A DNA stretch of 64,000 nucleotides from Prolixibacteraceae bacterium (lineage in GTDB: Bacteria > Bacteroidota > Bacteroidia > Bacteroidales > Prolixibacteraceae). The notes under the pieces are model-generated. The model saw only the letters and a program-made list of their open reading frames with translations, had not been told where the DNA came from and ran no database searches. Below, piece by piece: positions 1 through 9,947 of this stretch. The translations under genes and the position numbers were made by a program. The stretch covers positions 1 to 64,000 of the forward strand of contig JAUWAB010000013.1 of NCBI GenBank assembly GCA_030602265.1. Reading direction: 5' to 3'. Numbering within the stretch: the first letter of the stretch is position 1; the number at the start of each line of letters is the position of its first letter.

Positions 1-1
1 T

Positions 2-805
2 GTCGACGGTTATGATGTTCTTGATGAAGTCAAACTCCTGTATCCCGGTTATGAAGTGCCTTTTGTATTTCTTACTGCCCTTAATGAGTGCAAGAACCGG
101 CGTTTGGCAATGGAAAAAGGGGCATGCGATTTTCTCACAAAGCCTTTCAAGATACATGATCTGCTAAAATGCATCCGTATACAACTTGAGAAGTCGGACG
201 CTATTAATAAAAGGATGAAAAGGGAGCTTCAGAGTCAAGAATCTTCAAATGAGGAGGCTGTGGAGTACCTGAACAGGATTATACAAAAGTATGCTGCGGA
301 ATTATCCCGGGTTTCTGACAGAAACCGTATGCTTGAAGTAGCACTGGAAAAGAAGGACAGGGAGGAGATAGATGAGATGTGGAGTGTTATTGCGCTCAAA
401 CATGCTGTGAGCGATGCCAGAGAGCTTATTAAAGGCGAGATTTGCAAGTTTGAGCCTAAAAATCCCGCCTATATCCTGCTGAACAGATTACTAAACTGCC
501 TTGCTGACAAAAAGGCCTCTTACAAAAACTGGGCTTTGTTTCAGATATATTTTGATAAAGTGTATCGTGGATTTGTAAACAGGGTTGCGGTTATGTTTCC
601 GGCCCTTACTGAATCAGAACTGACCATTGTGTGTGCAATGTCAATGAACCTGAATAATAATCAAATAGCAGATATTTTGAAGGTTCAGCCAGAATCTGTC
701 AGAAAAAGCAAATACCGGATTAAGAAAAAAATGCGCCTGGATGCCGCACAGAGTCTCCGGAAATACATCAATTCAATGAAGCCCGAAAGAAACGATATGC
801 CTTAA
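2..805 (+). CDS. Response regulator, 3' part (receiver end plus HTH)
   Basis: The gene enters from the left edge in frame 2; the 267 visible residues begin inside a CheY-like receiver domain. Visible receiver hallmarks are a DGYDVL segment, FLTA (the switch Thr/Ala region) and the conserved Lys in FLTKPF; the phosphoacceptor Asp lies off the window. A central part rich in charged residues (about residues 65-140) looks helical and may be coiled coil. The C-terminal ~65 residues resemble a LuxR-type helix-turn-helix (LTESELTIVCAMSMNLNNNQ, then IADIL and SVRKSKYRIKKKM), so the protein probably binds DNA. An internal GTG at 56 is not the true start because the receiver domain continues upstream. 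The opposing histidine kinase nearby could be a partner, but this is inference. Confidence 0.85.
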   Translation, partial: VDGYDVLDEVKLLYPGYEVPFVFLTALNECKNRRLAMEKGACDFLTKPFKIHDLLKCIRIQLEKSDAINKRMKRELQSQESSNEEAVEYLNRIIQKYAAELSRVSDRNRMLEVALEKKDREEIDEMWSVIALKHAVSDARELIKGEICKFEPKNPAYILLNRLLNCLADKKASYKNWALFQIYFDKVYRGFVNRVAVMFPALTESELTIVCAMSMNLNNNQIADILKVQPESVRKSKYRIKKKMRLDAAQSLRKYINSMKPERNDMP

Positions 806-940
806 TCGGTTGGTGTTTCTGAATCATGGTAATCTCATTACTCCGTTTGAGGTAAATCAGGGATCTCCTGTAATTTCCCGCCAATGCAGAGCCGGAAAGA
901 TTATCTGGTATGAACTTTTATACCGGACGTATGAAAAAAA

Positions 941-964
941 GGGCGGCCAATCGTTTTGCCGCCC
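941..964 (-). terminator. Likely terminator of the histidine kinase transcript
   Basis: A 7-bp perfect stem (GGGCGGC at 941-947, GCCGCCC at 958-964) with a 10-nt loop. Plus-strand bases 934-940 are all A, giving a U-tract after the stem on the minus strand. It lies about 240 nt downstream of the kinase stop. It could also fold in the response-regulator transcript, but there it lacks a following U-run. Confidence 0.55.
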
Positions 965-1203
965 TGTGAAACCGGGTTTTGAGCGACACCGGTTTCAGTT
1001 CAAGCTGTGCCAATTTTTGTGTATAAAGGGGTTAATGTTTTACAGTTTCGGTCTGTCTGGTTGATCACTCGTATTGGATATTTTAAGGGTACGTAACCGT
1101 TAAGGTCATCTCCGGATTATTCATGTTCAGGGTCCTGTGAAAAATATGTTTCAAATATAATCCTTCAGCCGAAACCAAAAAATAGACAAAACGGGGACAA
1201 TCA

Positions 1204-3288
1204 TCAGGTTGACAAGGGAAGGCTGAGCATAAACACACTTCCTTTGTTGACCTTACTCTTAACCTGGATCTTTCCACCGTGGATTTCAGTTATTTCCCTC
1301 ACAAAATATAGTCCGAAGCCATTGCCTGCAGTATTTTTCAATCTTGTCGACCTGAATCCTGCTTCGAAAAGATTGTCCTTTTCCTCCATGGTAATTCCAT
1401 AACCTTGGTCAGCAATTACCAGACTCATCCATGCCTTTCTTGTCGTTAGCCTGATCCTGATCTCAGTGTTTTCGGGTGAATATTTAATACTGTTAAACAC
1501 CAGGTTCTCCACCACATTCAGAATTAACTGCCGGTCAATTTTTGCCATAACGGGCTCGGATGGTATGGAGCACCGTACGGTATGGGTATGATTTAATTTA
1601 TTGCGTTTTTTTTCATACCATGATGCAATTAATTCCGATACGTCGGTTAATCGCAAGGTTCCCGTGATCTTTCCTGATTCACCGGATGCATCATTAAGTA
1701 CCTTATTGGTCAGTTCATGCATATTCTTTACAATGTTGATAATGGTTTCCATATGCCTTTCAACGTCATCATCAGTCATTTTTTGCCTGTAGAGTAAGAT
1801 GGCTTCAGCCGACAAATGGATATTGGTAAGAGGCGTCTTTAATTCATGGGAGGCTGAGGATACCAGGGCTGTTTTCATCTCTCCAACTCTTTTTTCCAGT
1901 TCCAGCGCTATTTGCAGATTGATTTCGGCATGTTTCAGGGAGGTAATGTCCAGGGCTATGCCAACCTGTTTTGCAGGAATGCCGTCGTGTGAGCTGACCG
2001 GGTATACTTTTAACTGGTACCATCTTAATTCACCGCTGCTTTTATGAAAGCGTATCCTGATCTCCTCTGTTGCCCTAATATCGGTTTGGTTAAGGCAATT
2101 CAGGAGTATTTCAGTATCTTCATGATGAATCCTGCTGATCATTCCACTAAGATTTTCATTGCATGGACAGCCTGTTTCCCCGAAAAACATTCTGTAGGCC
2201 GGATTCTTGTATTCCACCTTACCCGAATCGAGATCCTTCAGCCAGAATATCTCTGTCACATGGTCTGCAAGCTGCCTGAATTTTTCTTCACTTGCAATCA
2301 ATTGCCATTCATTATCCCTGCTGTTTAGGGCATTGGCAATTATGCCTGCCATAAAGTCCAGTAATTTGGTTTCTGTCTCCGTATAGCGCTTAGCCGCATT
2401 CCTGTTGTCAAATCCAATGAATCCCCAAAGCTCATTTTTCTGGAATACGGGCATTGAAATATGTGAGCAGACACCCTGTAATTTCAGCATTTTCCTTACT
2501 CCGGATTCTTGCGGAAGGGTGGCAGCATCATGAATAATCACTGGTTTGTTTTGCCGGTGCCTCTCCAGAAATTCCGGCATAAGATCCAGTGAAATATCCC
2601 GGAGATTCTCCATTTCAGAAATTATTCCGGCGGAACACCATTCGAACGTTTTGCGGCAAACATTATGGGTAAAATCATATTCAAAAATAAATGCACTGTC
2701 TGTCCCGGTAAATCTTCCCGCTTCTTCGAGTGTTTTTCTAATGGCCGCATCAATCCCATTAGCCGGTATATTAATGAAATTGTTGGCTGCTGTAAGCAAA
2801 ATTTTTCTGACTGATGATTTTCTGATAATAGGATCTTTGATATTTCTCCGGTTGACTGGCTTTTTGAATATTCCTGCCGGGGTGTGATTCGAAGTTTCAT
2901 TTCGGCGATAATGCTGCTGATCGGTATCTTGAACCTGAGAAATTTCACGTGACCGGTTATTAATTATCAGGGTGATTAGGTCAGGGTTGCCATAAAAAGA
3001 GTCCCGGATCAGGATTTCCACTTCCTTGATATTCCCGTTTCTCAGGATATGACGCCATGTTCCGGGAAGGTTCGGCCGGTTATGTTTTTCTAAAAGACAA
3101 TCACTGATTTTTTCTCTTTCTTCGGTAGGGTGTAAATCAGTGAAACATAGGGCATACGGAATCTTTGCTTCAAGTCCATAGGCCATAATTCCGTTCTGGT
3201 TTACAAAACGCAACCTGAATCCGGATTTTTCAGCGATAAATATTGGTAGGGGAATTTCATTCAGAAGCGATAAATCTTCAGTTCTCAT
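1204..3288 (-). CDS. PAS/GAF-domain sensor histidine kinase
   Basis: A 694-residue sensor kinase without obvious membrane segments, so probably cytosolic. Reading order: PAS-like region (about 8-115), linker, GAF-like domain (about 175-325), second PAS (about 335-455), HisKA dimerisation helix and HATPase domain. The phosphoacceptor is His481 in the SHELKTPL H-box. The N box (NVVENLVFNSIKYSP), G1 (DQGYGI) and G2 (GNGFGLYFV) are all present, so the kinase looks catalytically competent. It phosphorylates a response regulator in reply to a signal that cannot be named from sequence. It is transcribed towards the response-regulator gene at the left edge and away from the gene at 3562. The second PAS followed by HisKA suggests redox or small-ligand input. 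Confidence 0.92.
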   Translation of the reverse strand: MRTEDLSLLNEIPLPIFIAEKSGFRLRFVNQNGIMAYGLEAKIPYALCFTDLHPTEEREKISDCLLEKHNRPNLPGTWRHILRNGNIKEVEILIRDSFYGNPDLITLIINNRSREISQVQDTDQQHYRRNETSNHTPAGIFKKPVNRRNIKDPIIRKSSVRKILLTAANNFINIPANGIDAAIRKTLEEAGRFTGTDSAFIFEYDFTHNVCRKTFEWCSAGIISEMENLRDISLDLMPEFLERHRQNKPVIIHDAATLPQESGVRKMLKLQGVCSHISMPVFQKNELWGFIGFDNRNAAKRYTETETKLLDFMAGIIANALNSRDNEWQLIASEEKFRQLADHVTEIFWLKDLDSGKVEYKNPAYRMFFGETGCPCNENLSGMISRIHHEDTEILLNCLNQTDIRATEEIRIRFHKSSGELRWYQLKVYPVSSHDGIPAKQVGIALDITSLKHAEINLQIALELEKRVGEMKTALVSSASHELKTPLTNIHLSAEAILLYRQKMTDDDVERHMETIINIVKNMHELTNKVLNDASGESGKITGTLRLTDVSELIASWYEKKRNKLNHTHTVRCSIPSEPVMAKIDRQLILNVVENLVFNSIKYSPENTEIRIRLTTRKAWMSLVIADQGYGITMEEKDNLFEAGFRSTRLKNTAGNGFGLYFVREITEIHGGKIQVKSKVNKGSVFMLSLPLST

Positions 3289-3561
3289 TTGGTCAGGATT
3301 GATTTTAAAATTTCAATATAACATAAGCGCATGAAAAACCATTCATGTACCTGTTATGGGAATTGTCTTTCAATAAGAGTATAAGGCGTCCGTGTGAAAT
3401 TCGTTGCTAATATAATTTTTTTTCGGATATATTGTTATGTTTATCCGGGCATTATGGTTTTTTCCGGAGATGATTTTATCCGTCATATAATATGGATCAA
3501 GGTTTTCCTTTTCAAACCCGATTTTTCGGGTTAAATTTACAGGGAATTGAATAAGGTTTTT

Positions 3562-6558
3562 ATGTTACCTGATCTTGAAAATATTCAGGCACAGACCCGG
3601 CAGCTGATTCAGACCGGGTTTATTCCGCCACTTCAGCAATGGTGGGAAGACCATCGCCATCTGGTTGGCAATTATCTGGAAATCGTCAGAAAATATGAAA
3701 AACGGTTGCGGGGGGATGAACCTCCGGATAATCAGGGTGTGGCGTTTATGCATGATACCGTTGCACTGCTGTCCGGGTTTGTGAGACCTGAGGCCTTGCT
3801 CCGTTTTGACGACGAATTTGAAGAGTATTTTGTCCGTTCTTCCGGATATGTGGAACTCTTCCCCTCGAAGGTTTCAGCTGTTCAGCCAGATTCAGCCTTT
3901 CATCCTTATACCTGCGATCCCTTTCTTCTCCGATTGGGCAAGACCCTTTTGCAATTCTGGTTTCAGACTACCCGGCTGCCAGTGAAAACCATGAACCGCA
4001 TCAGAAAGACATTTAACAGGCCGTTGAAGCCTGTAGCTCCAATGAAGCGAACCGTTCCGCTGAAGAATATCATACATAACCTGCTCTTTCACCTCGTACC
4101 TGAGCAAGCTCTGAGTTTCCTGGTCGTCCCTCTTCTGGAGCAGATTGAAGCAGATATCAGCAGGCTGAGGGAGATCGATAACCTGGCAAGGGAGTTGCTA
4201 TCCGGAGAGTTGCGTTCCGGTTTGCAAAATAAGCGGTACAGGGAATTGGTTTCGCTGACCGGTGAGTTGCGACGGCAGCAAAAGTATGCATTTGAAGAGG
4301 GAATCGATAAGACATTTCTGAAAGTCATACCACAGCTTTCATTACACCTCGAAAAAGGTGGATCAATAGAGCTGCCATCCCGCGATTTCAACATTTCAAA
4401 GATTTCCAGAAGGCAGAACAGGGTGGCCGCTGAATTCAGGAAAATGGCCACACATGGCACCGTAAAAATCACCGGCTTACTTGATGAATGGCAATCGGAG
4501 GCAGCCTTGCTTCTGCTGGCAGACCGGGTTAATTCCCTTTCCGGGGAAACTGGCGCATTTATTTCGGGCTACCTGGGCAGCACCGTTTACTCTCCGGTGG
4601 ATTTGATTAAGTCTGAGCTGGCAGAAATGGCCGGCAGGCTGAATGCAGAGACGGCTTTTGAAAAGCTGGTCACCTGTCTGGCCGGACTAACAGATAAGAA
4701 TCTGAAGAAGCTTATTGAAGAAATCATCCCAGATGCGGAGACATACGTTTCCAATGAGGAACCAATTATCAGGATTCAGAATTACCTGGCCCTGGTTATG
4801 GAATATGTTGCCCAGACCAATGAATCTGTTCAGCTATTGCCGGCAGCCAGGAGTGATGAAAGGCTGTATACATCAGGTGACCTTACACGGATCAGGCTAA
4901 GGCAGCTTGTTGAACATGATGCACTTCCTCTGATCATTTCCCCTGTCTCAAAACTTAAAGAAAGGGTAGAGCAGGTAAGGGTACAATTGCGTGAGCAAAT
5001 TCTGGAAACCGGAAGAATCGCTGAATATAACCTGGAGACAGCAATAAGCCTTATTGGATCGGATACGCCTGAAGCGGAAATCAGGGAGATTGCTGTTGAA
5101 GGTCTCGGGCGTGCGCTGGATCGGATCTCGGAGACTATTGAAGGCCTTCAGGAAATGTCGGCTGGGATTTCTTCCACATTCGCGGAATCGGCCGCTCAAT
5201 TCACTACCAGACTGCGTTCTTATCTGACCACGGAAAACATGTTGGATGCAAGGAGCAGAATATTAAAAGCCAGAGCTTTAAAGAAGGGGGAGAACATCAG
5301 GCTGAGAATAACCGGGTGGAGCCGCTCCATGTGGTCCAGGTTGAGCGGGATGGCCGTGATAATTTGGACTTTTCTGGTGAGGCGTCATGCGCTTGTCAGG
5401 ATGAAGTTAGGGCTTGATCAGCCTGAACCGGTGGTTTCGCCGGAGATCTCTGACTTTTTAGCTGAAACACAAAAGGCGATTGCCCGTTTACCGTATGTTT
5501 ACCAGCGGCTTTTTGTACTGTCACCCCTTGATGATGAAAAATTTTTCAGGGGCAGAAAGGCCGAATTAGACAGATTGTCCGAGGCTTTCCGTAACTGGCA
5601 GTCGGGAAGGTACGCACCTGCTGTTATCGTGGGAGAAACGGGAAGTGGCACCACAAGCCTGCTCAACCTGTTCTCTCATTACCACCTTTCAGGATTTACC
5701 GTGCACCGTATCGAGGCTACCCTGCCGGTTACGGAGGAGAAAGAATTCTTTTCACTGATATCCGGAGTTATTTCAGGGAAACAGGTGACCGGGAAAGAGG
5801 AGCTGATAAACCGGCTGAATGATCTTCCCTCCAGGCAGGTAATCATACTGGAAGGTATCCATCATCTGTTTATCAGGAATATCCATGGGTTTAAAGTGGT
5901 CAGGATGTTTGCCGAAGTGATTTCGGCGACAAACCATCATATTTTCTGGCTCACTACATCCACACTTTATGGTTGGCAATACCTTGACAAAGTCATGCAA
6001 TTATCTGACTTTTTCGGGTATATTACTGAATTGCGCGCCCTGTCTGATGAGGAGATTGTTGAAGTGATCCTCAGGCGACATATGGCCAGCGGGTACAACC
6101 TGAAGTTTGAACGGCCGGAAGGGGAGAAGCCTGGGCGTAAAGTGGCCCAGATGACCAGAGCCGAAGAGCAACAATATTTGAAAAACCGGTATTTCAATTC
6201 TCTTAATCAGTTTGCAAGGAGCAATATCGCTATTTCTATGCTGCTCTGGCTGAGGTCAGCTAAAGAAGTTAAAGGTAATGAAATTACCATTGCCTTGCCC
6301 CGGGGACTCTCCGTCTCCTTCATAAAGACCCTCTCCAGGGATAAGCTGTTCCTTTTGCAGGCTTTGCTGGTGCACGACGGACTCCCTTCAGAGGGTATCG
6401 CCGGAGTACTGAACTTTACAGTTGAAAAATCACGGTTGCTGGTTATCCAGTTGTACGACGATGGTATTATCGTCCGCAAAAATGATTTGTATGTGGTAAA
6501 TCCCTTATTGTACAGACAGGTTGTGGGAACATTAAGGGATGCGAATCTGATACATTGA
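3562..6558 (+). CDS. Large P-loop-like protein with deviant Walker A, next to MscS
   Basis: A 998-residue protein; ATG at 3562 is preferred over an in-frame TTG at 3547. Residues 1-600 are mostly helical and charged without recognisable family motifs. Around 670-850 lies an AAA/STAND-like nucleotide-binding region: hydrophobic strand, then GETGSGTTS (691-699), then VIILEGIHHLF (about 760-770) as the Walker B candidate. The invariant Walker A Lys is Thr (residue 697), and the Walker B acidic residue is Glu764, so hydrolysis may be impaired or of unusual type. The C-terminal ~100 residues look like a winged-helix. No signal peptide is evident; one weakly hydrophobic stretch near 598-608 is too short for a confident membrane helix. 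The MscS gene follows 122 nt later on the same strand, suggesting a shared role. Function unknown. Confidence 0.8.
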   Translation: MLPDLENIQAQTRQLIQTGFIPPLQQWWEDHRHLVGNYLEIVRKYEKRLRGDEPPDNQGVAFMHDTVALLSGFVRPEALLRFDDEFEEYFVRSSGYVELFPSKVSAVQPDSAFHPYTCDPFLLRLGKTLLQFWFQTTRLPVKTMNRIRKTFNRPLKPVAPMKRTVPLKNIIHNLLFHLVPEQALSFLVVPLLEQIEADISRLREIDNLARELLSGELRSGLQNKRYRELVSLTGELRRQQKYAFEEGIDKTFLKVIPQLSLHLEKGGSIELPSRDFNISKISRRQNRVAAEFRKMATHGTVKITGLLDEWQSEAALLLLADRVNSLSGETGAFISGYLGSTVYSPVDLIKSELAEMAGRLNAETAFEKLVTCLAGLTDKNLKKLIEEIIPDAETYVSNEEPIIRIQNYLALVMEYVAQTNESVQLLPAARSDERLYTSGDLTRIRLRQLVEHDALPLIISPVSKLKERVEQVRVQLREQILETGRIAEYNLETAISLIGSDTPEAEIREIAVEGLGRALDRISETIEGLQEMSAGISSTFAESAAQFTTRLRSYLTTENMLDARSRILKARALKKGENIRLRITGWSRSMWSRLSGMAVIIWTFLVRRHALVRMKLGLDQPEPVVSPEISDFLAETQKAIARLPYVYQRLFVLSPLDDEKFFRGRKAELDRLSEAFRNWQSGRYAPAVIVGETGSGTTSLLNLFSHYHLSGFTVHRIEATLPVTEEKEFFSLISGVISGKQVTGKEELINRLNDLPSRQVIILEGIHHLFIRNIHGFKVVRMFAEVISATNHHIFWLTTSTLYGWQYLDKVMQLSDFFGYITELRALSDEEIVEVILRRHMASGYNLKFERPEGEKPGRKVAQMTRAEEQQYLKNRYFNSLNQFARSNIAISMLLWLRSAKEVKGNEITIALPRGLSVSFIKTLSRDKLFLLQALLVHDGLPSEGIAGVLNFTVEKSRLLVIQLYDDGIIVRKNDLYVVNPLLYRQVVGTLRDANLIH

Positions 6559-6680
6559 CAACAATGAAAGGGGTTCTTTTTTTTTGGAGGTAAAAGCTAT
6601 TTTGAAACATAAGTTTCTGTGGAGGCACAACAAGGTTAATCAAGGTAAGCAGATTTATTAAAAATCAATTGTTGAATGGC

Positions 6681-7676
6681 ATGACAATCAAGCGTTTAGT
6701 TATACTGATTTCGGGGATGTTAATCATTTCCGCATGGTTTTCCGGAAATGTATGCGCCCTTTCCATTGTGGCAGGCGATTCTGAAAATATCGCTGGAACT
6801 ACATTAATCCAGGATTCATTATCGGTAACATCTGTTGCCGTGGATAATGCTGCTGCTGGTTCGTCAAAGGACGAATCCCTGGCGGAAAGGCTGCAGAGGC
6901 CCGATATTGCCCGTGTGATATCTTTGCAGAAAATATTCTGGGCCCTGGTAGTTGGCATCATTTCGTGGCTGGTCATCAATTTCCTGATCCGGGTGACCTC
7001 TGCGTTCGGGGAAAGGCACCCCAACCGCAGAATTGCGGTTAAAAGGCTGATCCCCATCATCCGTATTGCCGGATGGACTTTCGTAACCTACCTGATTATT
7101 GTTGGTGTTTTTCAGCCACCTGTAGAGACGGTATTTGCGTTCTTTGCTTCAGTCGGTGTGGCTATCGGTTTTGCTTCCCAGGATCTGCTTAAAAATATTT
7201 TCGGAGGATTGGTGATTCTCTTTGACCGGCCGTTTCATGTTGGCGATAAAATAGAAGTGGGAAAATATTACGGGGAAGTCCTGGAGATCGGTCTGAGGTC
7301 AACCCGCATAGTAACGGCCGACGATTCGATTGTGGCGGTTCCCAATGGTGAGATGATGAACCAGTCGATCTCCAACTCCAATTCAGGAGAATCCAATTGC
7401 CAGGTTGTTGCTGAATTCTACCTGCCCCTGGGTACGGATACGGGTAAGGCACGTTCCATAGCCACGGAGGCAGCGAAAGTTTCCAGATATGTATATCTGA
7501 ACAAACCCGTAGTCGCCGTTTTCTTCCATGAAGTGGAGGGGCCGCGTACCTATATCAAAATGAGACTGAAAGCTTATGTAAGTGATATCCGCGACGAGTT
7601 CGCCTTTAAAAGCGACATGTCGGAACTGGTCATCAGGGAGTTCCTGAAAGAGGGACTGTTGGAGGAAGGCTGGTAA
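6681..7676 (+). CDS. Small-conductance mechanosensitive channel (MscS family)
   Basis: A 331-residue MscS-type channel that would open under membrane tension to release solutes. ATG at 6681 gives a clean N-terminal hydrophobic segment (VILISGMLIISAWF) that may be a signal peptide or first helix; TTG codons at 6669 and 6672 are less likely. Two further membrane helices lie about 95-115 and 135-155, followed by the pore helix with small residues (FFASVGVAIGFASQDLLKN) and the beta-domain signature FDRPFHVGDKIEV. The C-terminal alpha/beta domain is present. It follows the deviant P-loop gene in the same orientation and probably shares its transcript. It converges with the act operon, only 9 nt from the actF stop. 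Confidence 0.92.
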   Translation: MTIKRLVILISGMLIISAWFSGNVCALSIVAGDSENIAGTTLIQDSLSVTSVAVDNAAAGSSKDESLAERLQRPDIARVISLQKIFWALVVGIISWLVINFLIRVTSAFGERHPNRRIAVKRLIPIIRIAGWTFVTYLIIVGVFQPPVETVFAFFASVGVAIGFASQDLLKNIFGGLVILFDRPFHVGDKIEVGKYYGEVLEIGLRSTRIVTADDSIVAVPNGEMMNQSISNSNSGESNCQVVAEFYLPLGTDTGKARSIATEAAKVSRYVYLNKPVVAVFFHEVEGPRTYIKMRLKAYVSDIRDEFAFKSDMSELVIREFLKEGLLEEGW

Positions 7677-7685
7677 TTTTTTACC

Positions 7686-8846
7686 CTAAAAATGATGGGC
7701 TACGCTCTCTTCAAGATAGGGATGGTTTTTGGGAACAAGGCTGGCTTTTGTCAGGGCTGTTGCCGTGACAAGTGAGAATAATCCGGTAAAACCCAGGAAA
7801 CATCCGATCTCAAGCAGTCCGAAGCTGGCCTTGTGTACCGTAGCCGGCCAAATGATGTAATAAAGTTCGGTATATTGCCCGATCATCAGAAGAATAATTA
7901 CCGGAATCAGGACCGGTTTGCTTCTCGAAGTTTTCCGGGGCATCAGTACAATGAACGGAATGCCCCAGTTGATCACGATATTGGCATAGAAGAGCACCTG
8001 CCAGACTCCATCCCACCGATGGGCAAAGAATGCCGTCTCTTCCGGAATATTGGCATACCAGATCAGCATGAATTCTGCAAAGTTGAAGTAGCCCCATACG
8101 ATACTGGCCATAAAAATATATCTGGTGAAATCGTGCAGGTGGCTGTGGTTAAGCATTTTAAAATGCCCCATCCGGTGGAGCATGAATACAATGAAGGCTA
8201 TGATGGTCGACGCGTGCAGGACAGCCGCCATGAAACTCCTGCCGGCGAACAGCGTACTAAACCAGTGGGGCTCGAGCGACATCAGTGCATCAACAGCGAA
8301 CAGGCTGAATGTGAGGGCAACTACAAAGATCAGGATGCGGGAGTACATTTCCGATTTATAGAAATATCGTGTTCCCCCTTCGATATCTTCCTTTACTGAA
8401 ATCTTTCTCATCACGGAAGTCAGGATAATCCATGCCCCAAAGAACAGGATCATACGGATAAAAAAGAAGGTTTCGTTCAGGTATGGCGATTTATGTTGCA
8501 GGAGCCGGTCGGTTTGTACGGCCTCTTCATGAGTCCAGTGATACAGCGAATGCATCCCGAAATACATCAACAGGAAAAGGACACCCCCAACGGGCAGGTA
8601 AGCGGTCATGGCTTCCGGTACCCTTTTAAAGGCTGCTGACCAGCCTGCCTGCGCCACATATTGAATGGCAATGAAAAAGGCTGCTCCGATTGCAAGGGAA
8701 ACAAAATAATAGTTGTTCAGGAGAAAGTTGGCCCATGTTCTCTGGCTGTCGATGAAAAATCCCAGTGTAAAGCTGACCACGCCAATACCTATCAGCAGAT
8801 AAGCGGCTAACCTGAATTTTTGCGGTATGGTAAATCTGTCTTCCAT
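7686..8846 (-). CDS. actF: ACIII subunit ActF (membrane quinol oxidoreductase subunit)
   Basis: A 386-residue polytopic protein with about ten hydrophobic helices and no cofactor motifs, at the last position of the act operon. ActF belongs to the NrfD/PsrC-like membrane subunit group and pairs with ActC in the quinol-oxidising membrane part of alternative complex III. Identity rests on the order ActA-B-C-D-E-F and on the helix pattern with conserved aromatic and His residues such as HSLYHWTHEEAV and HRMGHF. It starts 23 nt after actE. In many relatives cytochrome oxidase genes follow actF; here an opposing MscS gene follows instead. Confidence 0.88.
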   Translation of the reverse strand: MEDRFTIPQKFRLAAYLLIGIGVVSFTLGFFIDSQRTWANFLLNNYYFVSLAIGAAFFIAIQYVAQAGWSAAFKRVPEAMTAYLPVGGVLFLLMYFGMHSLYHWTHEEAVQTDRLLQHKSPYLNETFFFIRMILFFGAWIILTSVMRKISVKEDIEGGTRYFYKSEMYSRILIFVVALTFSLFAVDALMSLEPHWFSTLFAGRSFMAAVLHASTIIAFIVFMLHRMGHFKMLNHSHLHDFTRYIFMASIVWGYFNFAEFMLIWYANIPEETAFFAHRWDGVWQVLFYANIVINWGIPFIVLMPRKTSRSKPVLIPVIILLMIGQYTELYYIIWPATVHKASFGLLEIGCFLGFTGLFSLVTATALTKASLVPKNHPYLEESVAHHF

Positions 8847-8869
8847 GTCTCATGTAATTTTCCGGATGG

Positions 8870-9439
8870 TTATTCTGCCTGCGCTTGCAGTACATTTCTC
8901 ACATAGTGGGTAATTTTCCAGCGGTCGTCAGGCCGGATCATCGATCCATGCTCAGCCATTATACCATGTCCTGCCGTGATGACATGGTAGAAATCACCGT
9001 CGGTCGCACCCATCATCTTCTCGCTCAGCAGGCTGGCAGGCGGATAGGTATATTTTCCCGAGGTGTACAGAGACCCTTTTCCGTCGCCCTGTGGACCGTG
9101 GCAAATCATACAATAGATTTCATACATCTTTTTCCCCCGTTCCAGGTTTTCGGCAGTAATTTCGAGCGGGTTCTCCAGTGTACTGGCAGCAATCAGCCGG
9201 TCTTCATCGGTTTTTTTATACGGATAGGGGATCATTTCCCGTGGGATGGTTCCTTCCACCGGCGGTTGCATGGTTTTTCCGTCGGCAAAATTGGGATTAG
9301 GCGTATAGGTCTCATACGCCGGGGATTTCGCCATATCATCGAAATATTGCCATCCGGTGGTATTTCTCCGGTAATCACAGGAAGAAAGCAGCCCTATCAT
9401 TCCGGCTAAACTGATAATCAAATAGTATTTTCTTCTCAT
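8870..9439 (-). CDS. actE: ACIII subunit ActE (monoheme cytochrome c lipoprotein)
   Basis: A 189-residue lipoprotein. The chosen ATG gives a signal peptide ending in the lipobox LLSSC (Cys21); upstream in-frame ATG and TTG codons overlap actD and would spoil the signal. One heme c site, CMICH at about 110-114, lies in the YEIYCMICHGPQGDGKG context typical of class I cytochromes, and several downstream Met residues could serve as axial ligand. ActE is the membrane-anchored monoheme subunit of ACIII, passing electrons towards a soluble carrier or oxidase on the periplasmic face. It begins 7 nt after the actD stop and is surely co-transcribed. Confidence 0.9.
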   Translation of the reverse strand: MRRKYYLIISLAGMIGLLSSCDYRRNTTGWQYFDDMAKSPAYETYTPNPNFADGKTMQPPVEGTIPREMIPYPYKKTDEDRLIAASTLENPLEITAENLERGKKMYEIYCMICHGPQGDGKGSLYTSGKYTYPPASLLSEKMMGATDGDFYHVITAGHGIMAEHGSMIRPDDRWKITHYVRNVLQAQAE

Positions 9440-9446
9440 GGTCTTT

Positions 9447-9947
9447 TTATTTCTCGATTGCTCCATGTTCCTTAACAATTTGCACTATCATGTCTTCCTT
9501 TTCCTTACTGAATTCTGAGCTGAAAAGCATGACAAATTTGTCGTCGGTTGCCTGTGGGTGGAAAATCTCTGGTTCCTTTCCGGGGAAAATTTTTGCTCTT
9601 ACCGAGAAGGTAAACAGGGTAAGAATGGTAATTACGAGAATAGTCGCCACAATATTAACCACAATAAACGACGGAAAGGCGTTGAACGGTTTTCCCCCGA
9701 AATGCAGTGGCCAGTCAATTACCGAGACATAATACATAAAACCGATGAGGCCGATGGTTGAGAATAATCCGAAGAAAAATGCCGCATGGGAAATCCTGGT
9801 TTTATTGCCCATGCCATCCAGAATTTCGTGGACAGGGTAGGGGGTATATACCTCGTCGGGTTTTAATCCCTTCTCTTTCAGCTTTCCGAATGCAGCGACC
9901 AGGCTGTCTTCATCGCTGAACACTCCGGTGAAGTATTTTTTATTCAT
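9447..9947 (-). CDS. actD: ACIII subunit ActD (DUF3341)
   Basis: A 166-residue protein of the DUF3341 family. It has a short soluble N-terminus (FTGVFSDEDSLVAAFGKLKE) followed by PYPVHEILD, the characteristic family motif, then two hydrophobic helices (about 58-78 and 93-113) and a soluble tail. ActD carries no cofactor and is a structural membrane subunit beside ActC. Its start overlaps the actC stop by 8 nt, which implies translational coupling. Confidence 0.9.
   Translation of the reverse strand: MNKKYFTGVFSDEDSLVAAFGKLKEKGLKPDEVYTPYPVHEILDGMGNKTRISHAAFFFGLFSTIGLIGFMYYVSVIDWPLHFGGKPFNAFPSFIVVNIVATILVITILTLFTFSVRAKIFPGKEPEIFHPQATDDKFVMLFSSEFSKEKEDMIVQIVKEHGAIEK

Noticed and set aside
810-1064. 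Plus-strand open frame of 84 codons after the response-regulator gene
   Set aside because: It covers the terminator stem at 941-964, has no family features and no credible start signal.
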